A stretch of DNA of 64,000 nucleotides from a virus, in IMG/VR virus record IMGVR_UViG_3300032163_000004, positions 1-64,000 of that record; one strand, written 5' to 3'. Numbering within the stretch: the stretch's first letter is position 1; each line of letters begins with the position of its first letter. Shown one piece after another: positions 1 through 8,158 of the stretch. Made by a program: the position numbers and the translations under genes. The notes below the pieces were generated by a model. It saw only the letters and a list, made by a program, of their open reading frames with translations, searched no databases and had not been told where the DNA came from.

Positions 1-78
1 TTCGCAGCGAACCTTTTAGTCGGATGGACATTCATAGGTTGGGTCATTTGCTTCATATGGGCACTTACAAAGGACTGA
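1..78 (+). CDS. superinfection immunity-like protein, C-terminal end (partial)
   Basis: Frame 1 is open from the window edge to TGA at 76-78 and encodes the last 25 residues of a protein starting upstream. The hydrophobic tail reads N-L-L-V-G-W-T-F-I-G-W-V and ends W-A-L-T-K-D. A GWT-IGW-WAL pattern is the hallmark of the small membrane superinfection immunity family related to T4 Imm (Pfam superinfection immunity), which blocks DNA entry of related phages at the inner membrane. Only the second membrane segment is visible, so the assignment rests on this short motif. Confidence 0.6.
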   Translation, partial: FAANLLVGWTFIGWVICFIWALTKD

Positions 79-88
79 GGGAGGTATT

Positions 89-313
89 ATGCTAAAACGT
101 ATCTGGAAAGTAGTGTCTCGAAACAGTTACATCTGGAACTATTTAAAATGGTTCTGGAACGGAAAACCAACTATAAAGTATTCCGGATACCATTGTGGGT
201 GTTGTGGAGAATACTGGAACATCCCCTTTGAAATTCCCACTTACAAAAGTGCAGGTAAATGGTGGGATACTTGGGATTTATGTCCAGAAGGAAAAGGATG
301 CAATAAACAATAA
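89..313 (+). CDS. small Trp/Cys-rich protein, possible zinc ribbon
   Basis: 74 residues; a GGAGG site lies just before the ATG and overlaps the end of the previous gene's surroundings, so the two are probably co-transcribed. The protein is rich in Trp and Tyr and has H-C-G-C-C near residue 36 and C-P-E-G-K-G-C near the C-terminus, a plausible metal site. I do not recognise the family. Confidence 0.65.
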   Translation: MLKRIWKVVSRNSYIWNYLKWFWNGKPTIKYSGYHCGCCGEYWNIPFEIPTYKSAGKWWDTWDLCPEGKGCNKQ

Positions 314-332
314 AAAAGGAGGTATAGGGTAT

Positions 333-857
333 ATGAAAAGAAGTACTCGGATCATAATTGTTATTTTGATAGGATTAGTAGCATCCTACACTATAATAAG
401 GTGTACTGAAACAGAACCAGCTCAAATTCCAACTGAATTATTTAAATGCGATCTTAAACAAATGCGAGTTGGAGATATCGGATACTGTGGGGCAACTGCA
501 ATGATTGTTGACGTTGAGGGTAGAGCTTATCTTTGGGGATTTACAGACCTAGAAAAAGGTATGAGCCTAAACGATGGTTGGTTAAGAATAGAGAGAAAAA
601 CTGATGGTTATTATGTCTCTCTTAAACTGGGTAAACAAAAATGGGCCAATGGTAAAACTTACTATTGGAAACCCTATACAGCCAAAGTAAATTCTCAACC
701 AGAAGAAATAGTCGATTTAAAAAAGATGGTTAAATCAGGGTCTATATTTCCAGTCAAAAAGGTTTTACTATATCGAGATAGATTATTTTATGGGTGGTTT
801 AGGAAAGATCAAGTTGATGAATATGAAGAACTTCCAAAGGAGGTATTACAAAAATGA
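333..857 (+). CDS. membrane-anchored hypothetical protein
   Basis: 174 residues. The frame is open from 195, but the ATG at 333 follows AAAAAAGGAGG and starts a typical anchor: K-R-S-T-R, then about 17 hydrophobic residues (IIIVILIGLVASYTII), then a Cys. The rest is soluble, with several aromatic residues and many lysines. It may be a lipoprotein-like or single-pass protein facing outward. The stop overlaps the next ATG (ATGA). Function unknown. Confidence 0.75.
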   Translation: MKRSTRIIIVILIGLVASYTIIRCTETEPAQIPTELFKCDLKQMRVGDIGYCGATAMIVDVEGRAYLWGFTDLEKGMSLNDGWLRIERKTDGYYVSLKLGKQKWANGKTYYWKPYTAKVNSQPEEIVDLKKMVKSGSIFPVKKVLLYRDRLFYGWFRKDQVDEYEELPKEVLQK

Positions 858-964
858 AAGAACACGATGATCTAGATTGTGCAATTGGCATCAAAAACGG
901 TTTGTTGCTAGTCTTAACTTTGGCAGTAGGGATATTCTTGTTTGTGGCGTTTGTAACTAACTAA
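854..964 (+). CDS. 36-residue single-pass membrane peptide
   Basis: Short ORF starting in the ATGA overlap with the previous stop; GGAGG at 838-844 sits upstream. Residues 1-15 are charged (K-E-H-D-D-L-D) and residues 16-34 form one membrane segment. Translational coupling supports it being real. No family recognised. Confidence 0.6.
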   Translation: MKEHDDLDCAIGIKNGLLLVLTLAVGIFLFVAFVTN

Positions 965-1068
965 AACAAAATAAGATAAGGGATAAAGTAACCAGTAGTT
1001 AAATAGAATAGAGAGGAGACGAAGAACTAATTTACTGACTGGAGCTCCCTATCCCTTATCTTGTTTTA
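962..1068 (+). ncRNA. long-stem intergenic RNA hairpin
   Basis: The strand TAAAACAA-[AATAA]-GATAAGGGATA pairs with TATCCCTTATCTTGTTTTA at 1050-1068: 19 base pairs with one 5-base bulge. The 65-base interior holds a second possible stem (CCAGT near 992 with ACTGG near 1037). It lies between two genes on the same strand. It is too long for a simple terminator, so it may be a structured RNA or a processing site. Confidence 0.5.
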
Positions 1069-1085
1069 GAAAGAGGTGAAATCAA

Positions 1086-1397
1086 ATGAGACTTAATTTT
1101 ATTATCGGATATTTAATCTTTATGCTTAACCTATTCGATGGTATAGTTACTTACTTCGCGATTAATATGACAGACATTTCAATTGAATTTAATCCGCTAT
1201 TACAACATGTATATCCATCAATAGGTAACTGGTTTCTTCTACCAAAAATTGCAATTGCACTACTTGGAGGTATTCTAGTGGGTTACTACTGGAAGAAGTC
1301 TAAAATAGTTCGAATTAGTTCAATCGTTCTGGTAACTATTTATGGTTTTACAGTTGTTTATCACAGTTTGTCCTTTAAACTTATAGAGGGGTTCTAG
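1086..1397 (+). CDS. DUF5658-like membrane protein
   Basis: 103 residues with three or four predicted membrane helices. The N-terminal helix holds L-N-L-F-D-G-I-V-T-Y and is followed by E-F-N-P-L-L, the N-x-x-D...T...E-x-N-P signature of the DUF5658 family of small membrane proteins. RBS AGAGGTGAAATCAA precedes the ATG. A second protein with the same signature lies at 35687-35968. Function unknown. Confidence 0.65.
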   Translation: MRLNFIIGYLIFMLNLFDGIVTYFAINMTDISIEFNPLLQHVYPSIGNWFLLPKIAIALLGGILVGYYWKKSKIVRISSIVLVTIYGFTVVYHSLSFKLIEGF

Positions 1398-1438
1398 TTA
1401 AAGAAAAAGGAAGTACAACGATGTAAAGGAGGAAATAA

Positions 1439-1600
1439 ATGTACTACCACAAATGTGGAGAAAGGTTAGAAGAACTTGAAAAAGAGTGGAGAGAAGATTT
1501 TAAGTGCCCTGGATGTGGGGAGATTGTAAAACCTTACCACGTTTGGGATTCAAGTACAGTAAAATACGATTTAGGGGATGGGGTCGAATTCGCTAACTAA
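1439..1600 (+). CDS. 53-residue zinc-ribbon protein
   Basis: Starts after AAAGGAGGAAATAA. The N-terminus has H-K-C-G, an acidic helix follows, then C-P-G-C-G, so four Cys/His ligands are available. One of many stand-alone zinc-ribbon peptides in this genome. Function unknown. Confidence 0.65.
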   Translation: MYYHKCGERLEELEKEWREDFKCPGCGEIVKPYHVWDSSTVKYDLGDGVEFAN

Positions 1601-1700
1601 AGAGAGTAGTTGGAGTCTACTGGCTGATGTCAACTGATAATGGTTGATTCAAGGCGTAAGGGACGAACCTAAGCAATATGTCCTACTACTCTCTTTTTTT
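1599..1700 (+). ncRNA. long-stem intergenic RNA hairpin followed by T-run
   Basis: AAAGAGAGTAGT at 1599-1610 pairs perfectly with ACTACTCTCTTT at 1685-1696, enclosing about 74 bases that can form further small stems. A T-run follows directly. It may end the upstream transcript, but the large interior suggests a structured RNA or regulated terminator. The 5' arm overlaps the previous stop codon. Confidence 0.5.
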
Positions 1701-1714
1701 AATAGGAGGTTAAA

Positions 1715-2008
1715 ATGTCTGGGCCAGAACAACCGATAACAGAAAAGCAATTCCTTAAACTCTTCAAACAACACCTTAAAATAGTTAAGAAAACTAAACT
1801 TCTTACTAAAAAAGAAATTGATAAAAATATTTTTTATGGTCTTTGTCCTTTTCGAAATATAATGTCTTTTAAAGATAGTTTAGCACAAGGTAAATTAAGA
1901 ACTCAAAGTTTTAGTGATGCAACAATGTACTATATGACTCATAAAAAAACAGGTTGGTTTTTGAGGCAAGAAATGCGAACAATTCTTGAAGAAATGAAAT
2001 GGAGATAA
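1715..2008 (+). CDS. hypothetical basic protein
   Basis: 97 residues, ATG after AATAGGAGG. Lysine-rich and mostly helical, with the segment F-Y-G-L-C-P-F-R-N-I in the middle. No motif recognised. It heads a run of closely spaced genes to 4759. Confidence 0.65.
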   Translation: MSGPEQPITEKQFLKLFKQHLKIVKKTKLLTKKEIDKNIFYGLCPFRNIMSFKDSLAQGKLRTQSFSDATMYYMTHKKTGWFLRQEMRTILEEMKWR

Positions 2009-2020
2009 GGAGGTTAAAAG

Positions 2021-2194
2021 ATGGCAACCAACGTACAAGAAGTTAAAGAAATGTCAGAAGCAGAAGTAATTTTTACAGTAGATAGATTTACAGAAGAATA
2101 TTTAATTTCAGAAGGTTGGTCTAGATGGGCAATAAAAAACTTACATAAAAGATACGATGAAATAATAGAAAAGGAAGGAGAAAAAGATGACTAA
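2021..2194 (+). CDS. 57-residue acidic hypothetical protein
   Basis: ATG after AAGGAGGTTAAAAG, 12 bases past the previous stop. Acidic, helical, with E-G-W-S-R-W-A-I near residue 37. The end overlaps the next ATG by 8 bases, so it is coupled to it. Function unknown. Confidence 0.6.
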   Translation: MATNVQEVKEMSEAEVIFTVDRFTEEYLISEGWSRWAIKNLHKRYDEIIEKEGEKDD

Positions 2195-2459
2195 AGAAAG
2201 AATGTTCCCTATTTTATTATCCTCAGAAGAAAAGAGAAAATTTCCAGATTGCCCTAAAGAAATTCCATGGAACTTAATTGCTCCTCATGAAGACCAAGCA
2301 AGGAAAAATCATTTTCAGTCTTTAGAAGAATTAGCTAAAAGAGGAGGCTTAAGTCCAGAAGAACTTTGGTGTGTATTTAAAGACCATGATTATGTTTCTG
2401 GAATAAAAACAGAAGATGCTATTATGTGGTTGCATGGATTCATGGGAATACTCCCTTAA
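2187..2459 (+). CDS. conserved phage protein, PW-LIAPHE family
   Basis: 90 residues. The core P-W-N-L-I-A-P-H-E-D-Q-A-R followed by N-H, Q-S-L-E-E-L-A, R-G-G-L-S-P-E-E-L is a strongly conserved pattern in small proteins of many phages and plasmids. No biochemical role is known. RBS GGAAGGAG lies inside the previous gene, indicating translational coupling. Confidence 0.75.
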   Translation: MTKERMFPILLSSEEKRKFPDCPKEIPWNLIAPHEDQARKNHFQSLEELAKRGGLSPEELWCVFKDHDYVSGIKTEDAIMWLHGFMGILP

Positions 2460-2503
2460 TTACCATTTAATGATACGACCAGTAAAAAGAAAGGAGAATA
2501 ATT

Positions 2504-2860
2504 ATGATCGTTTATAAAGTTCTACATGAAAAACAAAATGGAAATTTAGAATCTGCTATAGTGTCTAAACCTTTTTGTTTAAAATATGGAGTTAACCAAA
2601 TAATAAAGAGTAAAAAAGGATATGGTGGTATTTTATGCTTTGAAGATTCCGTTGCTGCCCAAATTTTTTATAACCAAATGTATTCACCACAACATGAACT
2701 TTTCATATTTGAATGTTTAGTTAACAAGAAAAACAGAACACCGTTACCTATTAAAACCAGCGTTAAAATGTGGAATGGTAAAGATTCTTATGGTAATGGA
2801 TACTGGCCTGAAAGAACAATTTGTTTTAAACAAATTAAAGTTATTAAAAAGCATATCTAA
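2504..2860 (+). CDS. hypothetical protein
   Basis: 118 residues, ATG after AAAGGAGAATAATT. Mixed alpha/beta composition with many Lys and aromatic residues; C-terminal W-P-E-R-T-I-C. No family recognised. Confidence 0.65.
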   Translation: MIVYKVLHEKQNGNLESAIVSKPFCLKYGVNQIIKSKKGYGGILCFEDSVAAQIFYNQMYSPQHELFIFECLVNKKNRTPLPIKTSVKMWNGKDSYGNGYWPERTICFKQIKVIKKHI

Positions 2861-2879
2861 GAAAAGGAGGCGAAAACTA

Positions 2880-3083
2880 ATGGGAGAAGAAGAACACGAT
2901 GCAATGTTTATTCACTCTAGATGTTGTATGGCTCACTGGGAGCTAACTTATCATGATGGAAAATATGAACTTAGGTGTGAAAAATGTGGTAAACCAGCTC
3001 CTACTATTGTAGTTAATGGACCACCTCTTGAAGAAGAATGTGCTATTTGTAAAGAAAAAAAGAAGAAGGGTCTACTAAGCTAA
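2880..3083 (+). CDS. 67-residue zinc-ribbon protein
   Basis: Start taken at 2880 after AAAAGGAGGCGAAAACTA; an upstream ATG in frame at 2775 lies inside the previous gene and has no RBS. Three cysteine knuckles are visible: R-C-C near residue 15, C-E-K-C-G near 33, and C-A-I-C near 54. Likely a zinc-binding adaptor or nucleic-acid binder, role unknown. Confidence 0.65.
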   Translation: MGEEEHDAMFIHSRCCMAHWELTYHDGKYELRCEKCGKPAPTIVVNGPPLEEECAICKEKKKKGLLS

Positions 3084-3096
3084 GGAGGACATAATT

Positions 3097-3333
3097 ATGT
3101 TTAACTGGTTAAAACATTACTTAAAACGTAGGGTAAAAGATCCATTTACTGTTGCATGTGATCAATCTCCTTTCTGGACTCCCCTTAATGAGAGAGAATC
3201 CTTAATACGCGTAAATGGTCTTTGGAGAGCAAGGCGTGAAGCTAGAAAATGGGTACGTCGTTATTTAAGAGGACAAGCTAGAATTTTAAAAGGTTGGCAC
3301 TATTGGCCAGAAGAAAAACAAGGAGGTCACTAA
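3097..3333 (+). CDS. hypothetical basic protein
   Basis: 78 residues, ATG after AAGGAGGACATAATT. The second half is very Arg/Trp-rich (W-R-A-R-R-E-A-R-K-W-V-R-R), suggesting nucleic-acid or membrane-surface contact. No known domain. Confidence 0.6.
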   Translation: MFNWLKHYLKRRVKDPFTVACDQSPFWTPLNERESLIRVNGLWRARREARKWVRRYLRGQARILKGWHYWPEEKQGGH

Positions 3334-3334
3334 A

Positions 3335-3916
3335 ATGAAATGCGTAGTCCAAGAATGGCTGTTATGTTTACCAATGATGCAACAAACTGTTGCACTTGAA
3401 ATGATTCGAGGTTGCGATGGAGCAGGAAAGAATGATCCAACTAAATCAATAATTAGAGAACTACGAAAAGTTTTACTATATAATGCTGGAGGAAATGGAA
3501 GTTCTTTCATGGATAATCCATCTCTTGAGAAAGACATTAAGTCTTTTTTTGAAGACTGTGATTCTTATCCGCTCCATTTTGCTATGCACCTTGTTCATAC
3601 CGCAGAAATAATTGGGTATAAACATCCTAATCCAGAAGTAGCTCGATTTTGGAGAGATTTCTATTTTGACTTTTGTCACACTGTTCACTTTAATCCTGAA
3701 TCAGAAGAACAGTTAGATGAGAGACTTTGTGATGGTAGAGATGAAACTAAGCATGGGAGCAAATACAGGTTGATCACTGAATGGAAAGCTCATGGAGAAA
3801 AGGTCTATACCCAAACTGAAGTAGATAAAATAGTAACTAAAAGATTAGTTGAGAAAGAAAGAGAGGTTGTACAAAGAGAACATCAGGCTTACTGGAGTGG
3901 TAGAGGTGGAAGTTAA
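3335..3916 (+). CDS. conserved phage protein, R-G-C-D-G family
   Basis: 193 residues, ATG after AAGGAGGTCACTAAA. The pattern L-P-M-M-Q-Q-T-V-A-L, R-G-C-D-G-A, D-P-T-K, later H-P-N-P-E-V-A-R-F-W and F-N-P-E-S-E-E-Q-L-D-E-R-L is shared by hypothetical proteins of many tailed phages. The C-terminal 50 residues look like a charged helix. Role unknown; this is one of the better conserved genes of the block. Confidence 0.7.
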   Translation: MKCVVQEWLLCLPMMQQTVALEMIRGCDGAGKNDPTKSIIRELRKVLLYNAGGNGSSFMDNPSLEKDIKSFFEDCDSYPLHFAMHLVHTAEIIGYKHPNPEVARFWRDFYFDFCHTVHFNPESEEQLDERLCDGRDETKHGSKYRLITEWKAHGEKVYTQTEVDKIVTKRLVEKEREVVQREHQAYWSGRGGS

Positions 3917-3946
3917 TAAGATAAATTAGAAGAGGGGTGAATGCCA

Positions 3947-4147
3947 ATGGATAAAATTTATATCAACGGGATAGAAATTAATGTACTAACTAAACAAGAA
4001 CTTGAAGGGGAAGCTGCTGATCAAACTATAATGGTATTATGTATTCGAGTTGATGATAAATTACCATTCCTTCTTACTTCACAAAAAGATATTTGTAATA
4101 CTTGTGGAAATGAAGTATGGATTTCTCCAGCTACTAAAAATGAGTAG
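3947..4147 (+). CDS. small hypothetical protein with Cys pair
   Basis: Two ATGs (3941 and 3947) follow GAGGGGTGA; the second has better spacing. About 66 residues, beta-rich start (D-K-I-Y-I-N-G-I-E-I), then C-N-T-C-G near residue 50. A tiny ORF (4140-4214, 24 codons, with C-V-D-C) overlaps its stop and could be coupled, but I cannot support it well. Confidence 0.55.
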   Translation: MDKIYINGIEINVLTKQELEGEAADQTIMVLCIRVDDKLPFLLTSQKDICNTCGNEVWISPATKNE

Positions 4148-4210
4148 ACCTGAAAATTCAGTAATAATATGTGTAGACTGTCTCAAAGAAAAACTTAAGG
4201 AGGTAAAATC

Positions 4211-4759
4211 ATGAATCTTGAGATCACTAAACAAGGAGCTATAATTCATATTACAGAACAGACTCTCAGAGAACTATACGATAATATGATTAAATTTAAA
4301 GAAGAGAAATCAGATTATGAAGCTGTTGGGATAATAAAAAGTGAATATTCGCCATTTAGTTTCGTAATTCACATTGAGACTCAACCTCGTACTCAAGAAT
4401 CTTTGGGATTTAGAATTGATAAAAATCAAATAGTAGTAAATAAAGACGAAGAAGAGGAAGAAGGACCTGAAGAAGAAAAGTTAAAGGAATTAGAAGAAAA
4501 ATTCAACACTCTGAAAAATGAAGTGAAACAGCTACAAACAAACGACAATCTATTACTAGAAATAGATAGAGTTTTCAAAGAAGCCTTATATAAAATCTCA
4601 GCAGAAATTAAAGAATCAATCAAGAACGAATTACAAATAAGCACTAACATGATAGAGATAAGTAAAATACTTGAACAGATATTAGATAGAGAAAAAGAGT
4701 TAAGACAAATAGTCGATAAATTATCTCAACAAAGTAATAAAGCAATAGCACAAGCATAA
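4211..4759 (+). CDS. coiled-coil protein
   Basis: 182 residues, ATG after AAGGAGGTAAAATC. Residues 1-75 are globular, with a short beta-like stretch S-F-V-I-H-I-E-T. After an acidic linker (D-E-E-E-E-E-G-P-E-E-E) the last 100 residues form a long heptad-type coiled coil. Last gene before a terminator. May be a structural or scaffolding component; no family recognised. Confidence 0.65.
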   Translation: MNLEITKQGAIIHITEQTLRELYDNMIKFKEEKSDYEAVGIIKSEYSPFSFVIHIETQPRTQESLGFRIDKNQIVVNKDEEEEEGPEEEKLKELEEKFNTLKNEVKQLQTNDNLLLEIDRVFKEALYKISAEIKESIKNELQISTNMIEISKILEQILDREKELRQIVDKLSQQSNKAIAQA

Positions 4760-4765
4760 AGAAAA

Positions 4766-4801
4766 GAACTAGTATAAGTTTTGTTTATACTAGTTTTTTT
4801 T
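4766..4801. terminator. bidirectional terminator at convergent junction
   Basis: AACTAGTATAA, a short T-rich loop, then TTTATACTAGTT and a T-run. It separates the rightward block ending at 4759 from the leftward block ending at 4819 and can act in both directions. Confidence 0.8.
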
Positions 4802-4818
4802 GTTTGAATCACTTATTC

Positions 4819-5538
4819 TTAAACGAATATGGAGTTTATATCTTCTTTTAGTTGTTCTTTAGTTGGAACTTGATCTCTATATCTTAAAATTTTCCAACTT
4901 CTATTTCTTAAATCTTCATCCCTTTGTTTATCGTATTCTTCTTTGCCTTGGTGCCAATGATTTCCATCATACTCTATATCTATTTTTAAACTTGGAATTA
5001 CTACATCTAAAACATACCATTTTCTTCTAAATATCTTTACTACATAATTCATTATACATTCAGGATATAATTCTTTAACATTATTAAATGTTTTAATTTG
5101 AGGCCAAGATGTTTTTCTAACAAAAGAACTAGCGTGAGCTCCTCCACCATTTAACATCCTGATTCTACATCGTTCTTTAATTTCTAGCCTATTGTTAACT
5201 TCTTTCCCAGCTTTACGCCATTTTTCTATATTTTTCGATATAGAATCTTTATGTCTTTGTTTTACATCTGGTTTAACCATAGCTTTCTTAACTGACTCTG
5301 ATAACTTTAACCTTCTTTTTAGACTACTAGCCGCATCTTGGTATTTCTGTCTTGTTCTTGGATTATTCCATTTTTCTTTAAGACCTTTAGACCTCTTCTC
5401 TTTTACTTCCAATTTATTTTGACTTTCAGAATTTCTCTTTCTCATATTACTACAACAATTTTGACTTTTCGAGCAACACCACTTCCCATTCTTTAGTTGA
5501 TATTTTGCTTCTTGCTCACAACCATATTCACAAATCAT
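4819..5538 (-). CDS. EDxHD-type (VSR-like) homing endonuclease
   Basis: 239 residues. N-terminal Cys-rich knot (C-E-Y-G-C, C-C-S-K-S), then a basic region of repeated K/R helices typical of DNA-binding modules of homing enzymes, then a C-terminal nuclease domain with D-I-E-Y-D-G-N-H-W-H and W-K-I-L-R-Y-R-D. That E-x-D-G-x-x-x-H arrangement matches the VSR-related EDxHD homing endonucleases known from Bacillus phages (I-Bth0305I). It abuts the aminotransferase gene and is a likely selfish insertion. The paralogue at 17892-18647 shares the same C-terminal domain. Confidence 0.75.
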   Translation of the reverse strand: MICEYGCEQEAKYQLKNGKWCCSKSQNCCSNMRKRNSESQNKLEVKEKRSKGLKEKWNNPRTRQKYQDAASSLKRRLKLSESVKKAMVKPDVKQRHKDSISKNIEKWRKAGKEVNNRLEIKERCRIRMLNGGGAHASSFVRKTSWPQIKTFNNVKELYPECIMNYVVKIFRRKWYVLDVVIPSLKIDIEYDGNHWHQGKEEYDKQRDEDLRNRSWKILRYRDQVPTKEQLKEDINSIFV

Positions 5539-6527
5539 TACTTCTCTCCTTCATTAAAGGAATAAGGAGTAAGTCCTACTATTTTAGAATCGTTCTCTTC
5601 ATCCCACTTTTGGATTTGTTTTTTTATATCAACTTCTACTTCAAAACTCCATTTGTTTAATAAAGTATTTGTAACTTCAAAGTCCTCTGGATTTCCTGTC
5701 CCAACAGAGATAAAATTCAATGAAGAAACAGGAAGAATACAAAATGGTGTAGCAGTTGCGAAAGCTTCTTTTGCTTCATATACATCATATGGAGTAATAT
5801 TCTTTTCAATCCATTCGATTCCAAGATCATCACAAAGTTCAAATACATATTGTCTACTAATTCCCCTTAAAATATTCCTTCCCTCTGGTGTTATAACTGT
5901 ATCTCTTTTATCTACTATAAAAAAATTGTCACCTGTAAACTCAGCTATATATCCATCAGGGTCTAATAATAAAGACCAATTGTTACTTCCCTTATATCTC
6001 GAAACTTCTAAGTTAGCTCTAACAAAATGTATCCTATTCCTGTTCTTAATTCTTTGGTCTAAAAGGGAAAATGGAATTGTTCTATTAGAAGAAATACAAG
6101 CGTTTATTCCAGTATCAAACAATTTTCCCATCCCTTTCGTCGTTACTCTTAAAGGAAAATCTGCTATAATAGTATTTGACCCAATAGGAACATCTGCAAA
6201 ACCTTGGTATAACCCTAAGAGTCCTCTAGAACTTTCTATTAAAATACGATGTTCGTCGTCATTACTAAGATTTTTTTCATTTTCTTTCATTGCTTCAATA
6301 ACAGCAGATTCTAACTGTTTTTTACTATAAGGGATTTTGATTTCTAAAATTTTTAAACCCACAAGAAATCGATCTAAGTGTTCTTCAAGCTTAAAAATTT
6401 TCTTGTTAAATGATCTAAGCATATCGAAGCAAAGATCCCCAAACATACACGCAGAATCATAAATGGAAATTCTAGCTTCTGACTCTGGAATAAACTGGTT
6501 ATTCCACCACACTACACGCTGATTCAT
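5538..6527 (-). CDS. class IV PLP aminotransferase
   Basis: 329 residues. Fold-type IV aminotransferase (branched-chain, D-amino-acid or aminodeoxychorismate-lyase type). Visible signatures: an early F-G-D-L-C-F-D-M, the PLP lysine in R-I-K-N-R-N-R, G-Y-I-A-E-F-T-G-D-N-F-F and I-L-R-G-I-S-R. Start taken at 6527 after GGAGAGG; the longer frame begins with GTG. The substrate cannot be told from sequence. In this cluster it could supply an amino-sugar or amino-acid decoration, but a general amino-acid role is equally possible. Confidence 0.8.
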   Translation of the reverse strand: MNQRVVWWNNQFIPESEARISIYDSACMFGDLCFDMLRSFNKKIFKLEEHLDRFLVGLKILEIKIPYSKKQLESAVIEAMKENEKNLSNDDEHRILIESSRGLLGLYQGFADVPIGSNTIIADFPLRVTTKGMGKLFDTGINACISSNRTIPFSLLDQRIKNRNRIHFVRANLEVSRYKGSNNWSLLLDPDGYIAEFTGDNFFIVDKRDTVITPEGRNILRGISRQYVFELCDDLGIEWIEKNITPYDVYEAKEAFATATPFCILPVSSLNFISVGTGNPEDFEVTNTLLNKWSFEVEVDIKKQIQKWDEENDSKIVGLTPYSFNEGEK

Positions 6528-7317
6528 TTTCCTCTCCACCTTTCTTCTTCTTCAACAAAAATGGAACATCTGATTGAGCACTAAAATTAGTTAAATCAAA
6601 ATTTGAGAATAACTTCTTCAAAGATATATTATTAAATATGGTAAAATGAGCGACTTCAAAAGGGTACAAACTAAAATCTGGATTATTCATGAAAGGTACT
6701 AAACCATCAGGAGCTATTGGTGTTTCAACTAACAACACTCCATCACTTTTTAAAACTTTTCTAATTTTTTCAACACAAAAAACTGGATCAACCAAATGTT
6801 CAATAACTTCTATAGCTATAACATAATCAAAAGACTGTTCTTCAAAATCTAGTTTTTCAAAAAAGTCAATATAAAGTTTAATTCCATTTTCTAAAAATAC
6901 ATTTCTAAAATCTTTTGAAACTTCAATTGTTTCAATATCAAAACCTTTTTCTTTAAGATACAAACTTACTCTTCCTGCTCCAGCTCCAATTTCTAAAACT
7001 CTTCCTTTAGAGAGTGTATCTATTATATCTATAACTTGTTTTCTAAACTTAGAAGTTTTTCTCTTTGAATCAAACTCAAACTTATTCTTACAATTTATAT
7101 CAGTAATCTTAAATGTTTTTCTATCAGTTGAAAAATAGACGTCTTTATAATACTTCTTAGATTCATCTAAAGTAAAGTAGAATTGTTGATAGAATATCTG
7201 ACAAACACTACATTGAACCATTTTAAATTTGCTTCCATATTTTCCAGATTCACAAATCACTTTGTTATTTTTTGTGTCTCTCCCACACAATGGGCACTTC
7301 TCAGAGTATATTGGCAT
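6499..7317 (-). CDS. SAM-dependent methyltransferase with N-terminal zinc ribbon
   Basis: 272 residues. N-terminal C-P-L-C-G and C-S-V-C zinc ribbon, then a Rossmann methyltransferase (motif I V-L-E-I-G-A-G-A-G-R near residue 100, D-Y-V-I-A-I-E-V-I-E-H, then L-K-S-D-G-V-L-L-V-E-T-P). This order is typical of methyltransferases in sugar and polysaccharide clusters. Overlaps the aminotransferase start by 29 bases, so the two are coupled. Substrate unknown. Confidence 0.8.
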   Translation of the reverse strand: MPIYSEKCPLCGRDTKNNKVICESGKYGSKFKMVQCSVCQIFYQQFYFTLDESKKYYKDVYFSTDRKTFKITDINCKNKFEFDSKRKTSKFRKQVIDIIDTLSKGRVLEIGAGAGRVSLYLKEKGFDIETIEVSKDFRNVFLENGIKLYIDFFEKLDFEEQSFDYVIAIEVIEHLVDPVFCVEKIRKVLKSDGVLLVETPIAPDGLVPFMNNPDFSLYPFEVAHFTIFNNISLKKLFSNFDLTNFSAQSDVPFLLKKKKGGEENESACSVVE

Positions 7318-7352
7318 TTCTACTTCTTCCTTAAATTTTCTTTATAATTTCC

Positions 7353-8153
7353 TCACTGTATCACCATAAGATCTTCAAAATTCTTTACATCCTGTATTTT
7401 CTTTTCTTCCATTTTCGAAACTGTAATTCCCTTCTTGGGTCTTTTCACAACTTTCGCATATACTATATTCGAATAATAATGAAATGGGTATATTTTATTA
7501 AGACGATAATGAGGTTTACAGTACGGTGTTTTTATATTTTCTTTTTTTTCTACTAGTGTAACAATTGGACTTGTACCACCAAAAGAAAGATTTTTCGTCA
7601 TATATAAAGTATTATCTTCCTTTGTGGCAATGGTTATTCTAAATTCAAAATCAATACAACCTATTGAATCGTCAAAATAGTTTTGGACAACTTGAACAAA
7701 ATTTGATGATAAGTAATCATCTATATCATATCGTGTACAAGCAATCATTCTATCTTTTCTTTCCAATTTTGATCTAAACTGTTCTACCCAGTTACCACCA
7801 CATGAATTTCTTTCAGAATAGAATTCTGTTGATTTCCACTCATCAAAAATTATATCGGAGCTAGAAAATTTTGACAAAGAAATCAACTGCTCTTTTATTT
7901 CTTCTGGTGTTCCTTTATCGACTAACCAAATCCATTTAAAATTCTTATTTGTTTGATACATTATTGAGGGAATCGAAAATTGTTTTAAGCACTTGATTTC
8001 TTCCATCATAAATGAATTTTTATCTTCCATTGACTTGAGAGGAAGAGGAATCTTTTTCAAACTCTTCACATAATCCGTCATAGGTTTTACTACTTCTACT
8101 GACGAATATACACCTAAATTTATCCTTGTAATAATATAATGATCAATATCCAT
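7353..8153 (-). CDS. putative rhamnosyltransferase-like glycosyltransferase
   Basis: About 266 residues, starting at the ATG at 8153 nine bases after GGAG; an in-frame GTG start at 8168 is less likely. Patterns F-S-I-P-S-I-M-Y-Q-T, F-K-W-I-W-L-V-D and the DxD-like T-R-Y-D-I-D-D-Y match the family annotated as putative rhamnosyl transferase (GT-A-type nucleotide-sugar glycosyltransferase). Part of the glycan operon. Donor and acceptor unknown. Confidence 0.65.
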   Translation of the reverse strand: MDIDHYIITRINLGVYSSVEVVKPMTDYVKSLKKIPLPLKSMEDKNSFMMEEIKCLKQFSIPSIMYQTNKNFKWIWLVDKGTPEEIKEQLISLSKFSSSDIIFDEWKSTEFYSERNSCGGNWVEQFRSKLERKDRMIACTRYDIDDYLSSNFVQVVQNYFDDSIGCIDFEFRITIATKEDNTLYMTKNLSFGGTSPIVTLVEKKENIKTPYCKPHYRLNKIYPFHYYSNIVYAKVVKRPKKGITVSKMEEKKIQDVKNFEDLMVIQ

Positions 8154-8158
8154 CCATT

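Noticed and set aside
1599-1700. Simple intrinsic terminator
   Set aside because: The interior of more than 70 bases is far longer than a usual terminator loop, so I list it as a structured RNA, though it may also terminate.
5653-6330. Rightward ORF of 225 codons opposite the aminotransferase
   Set aside because: Antisense to a clear class IV aminotransferase frame.
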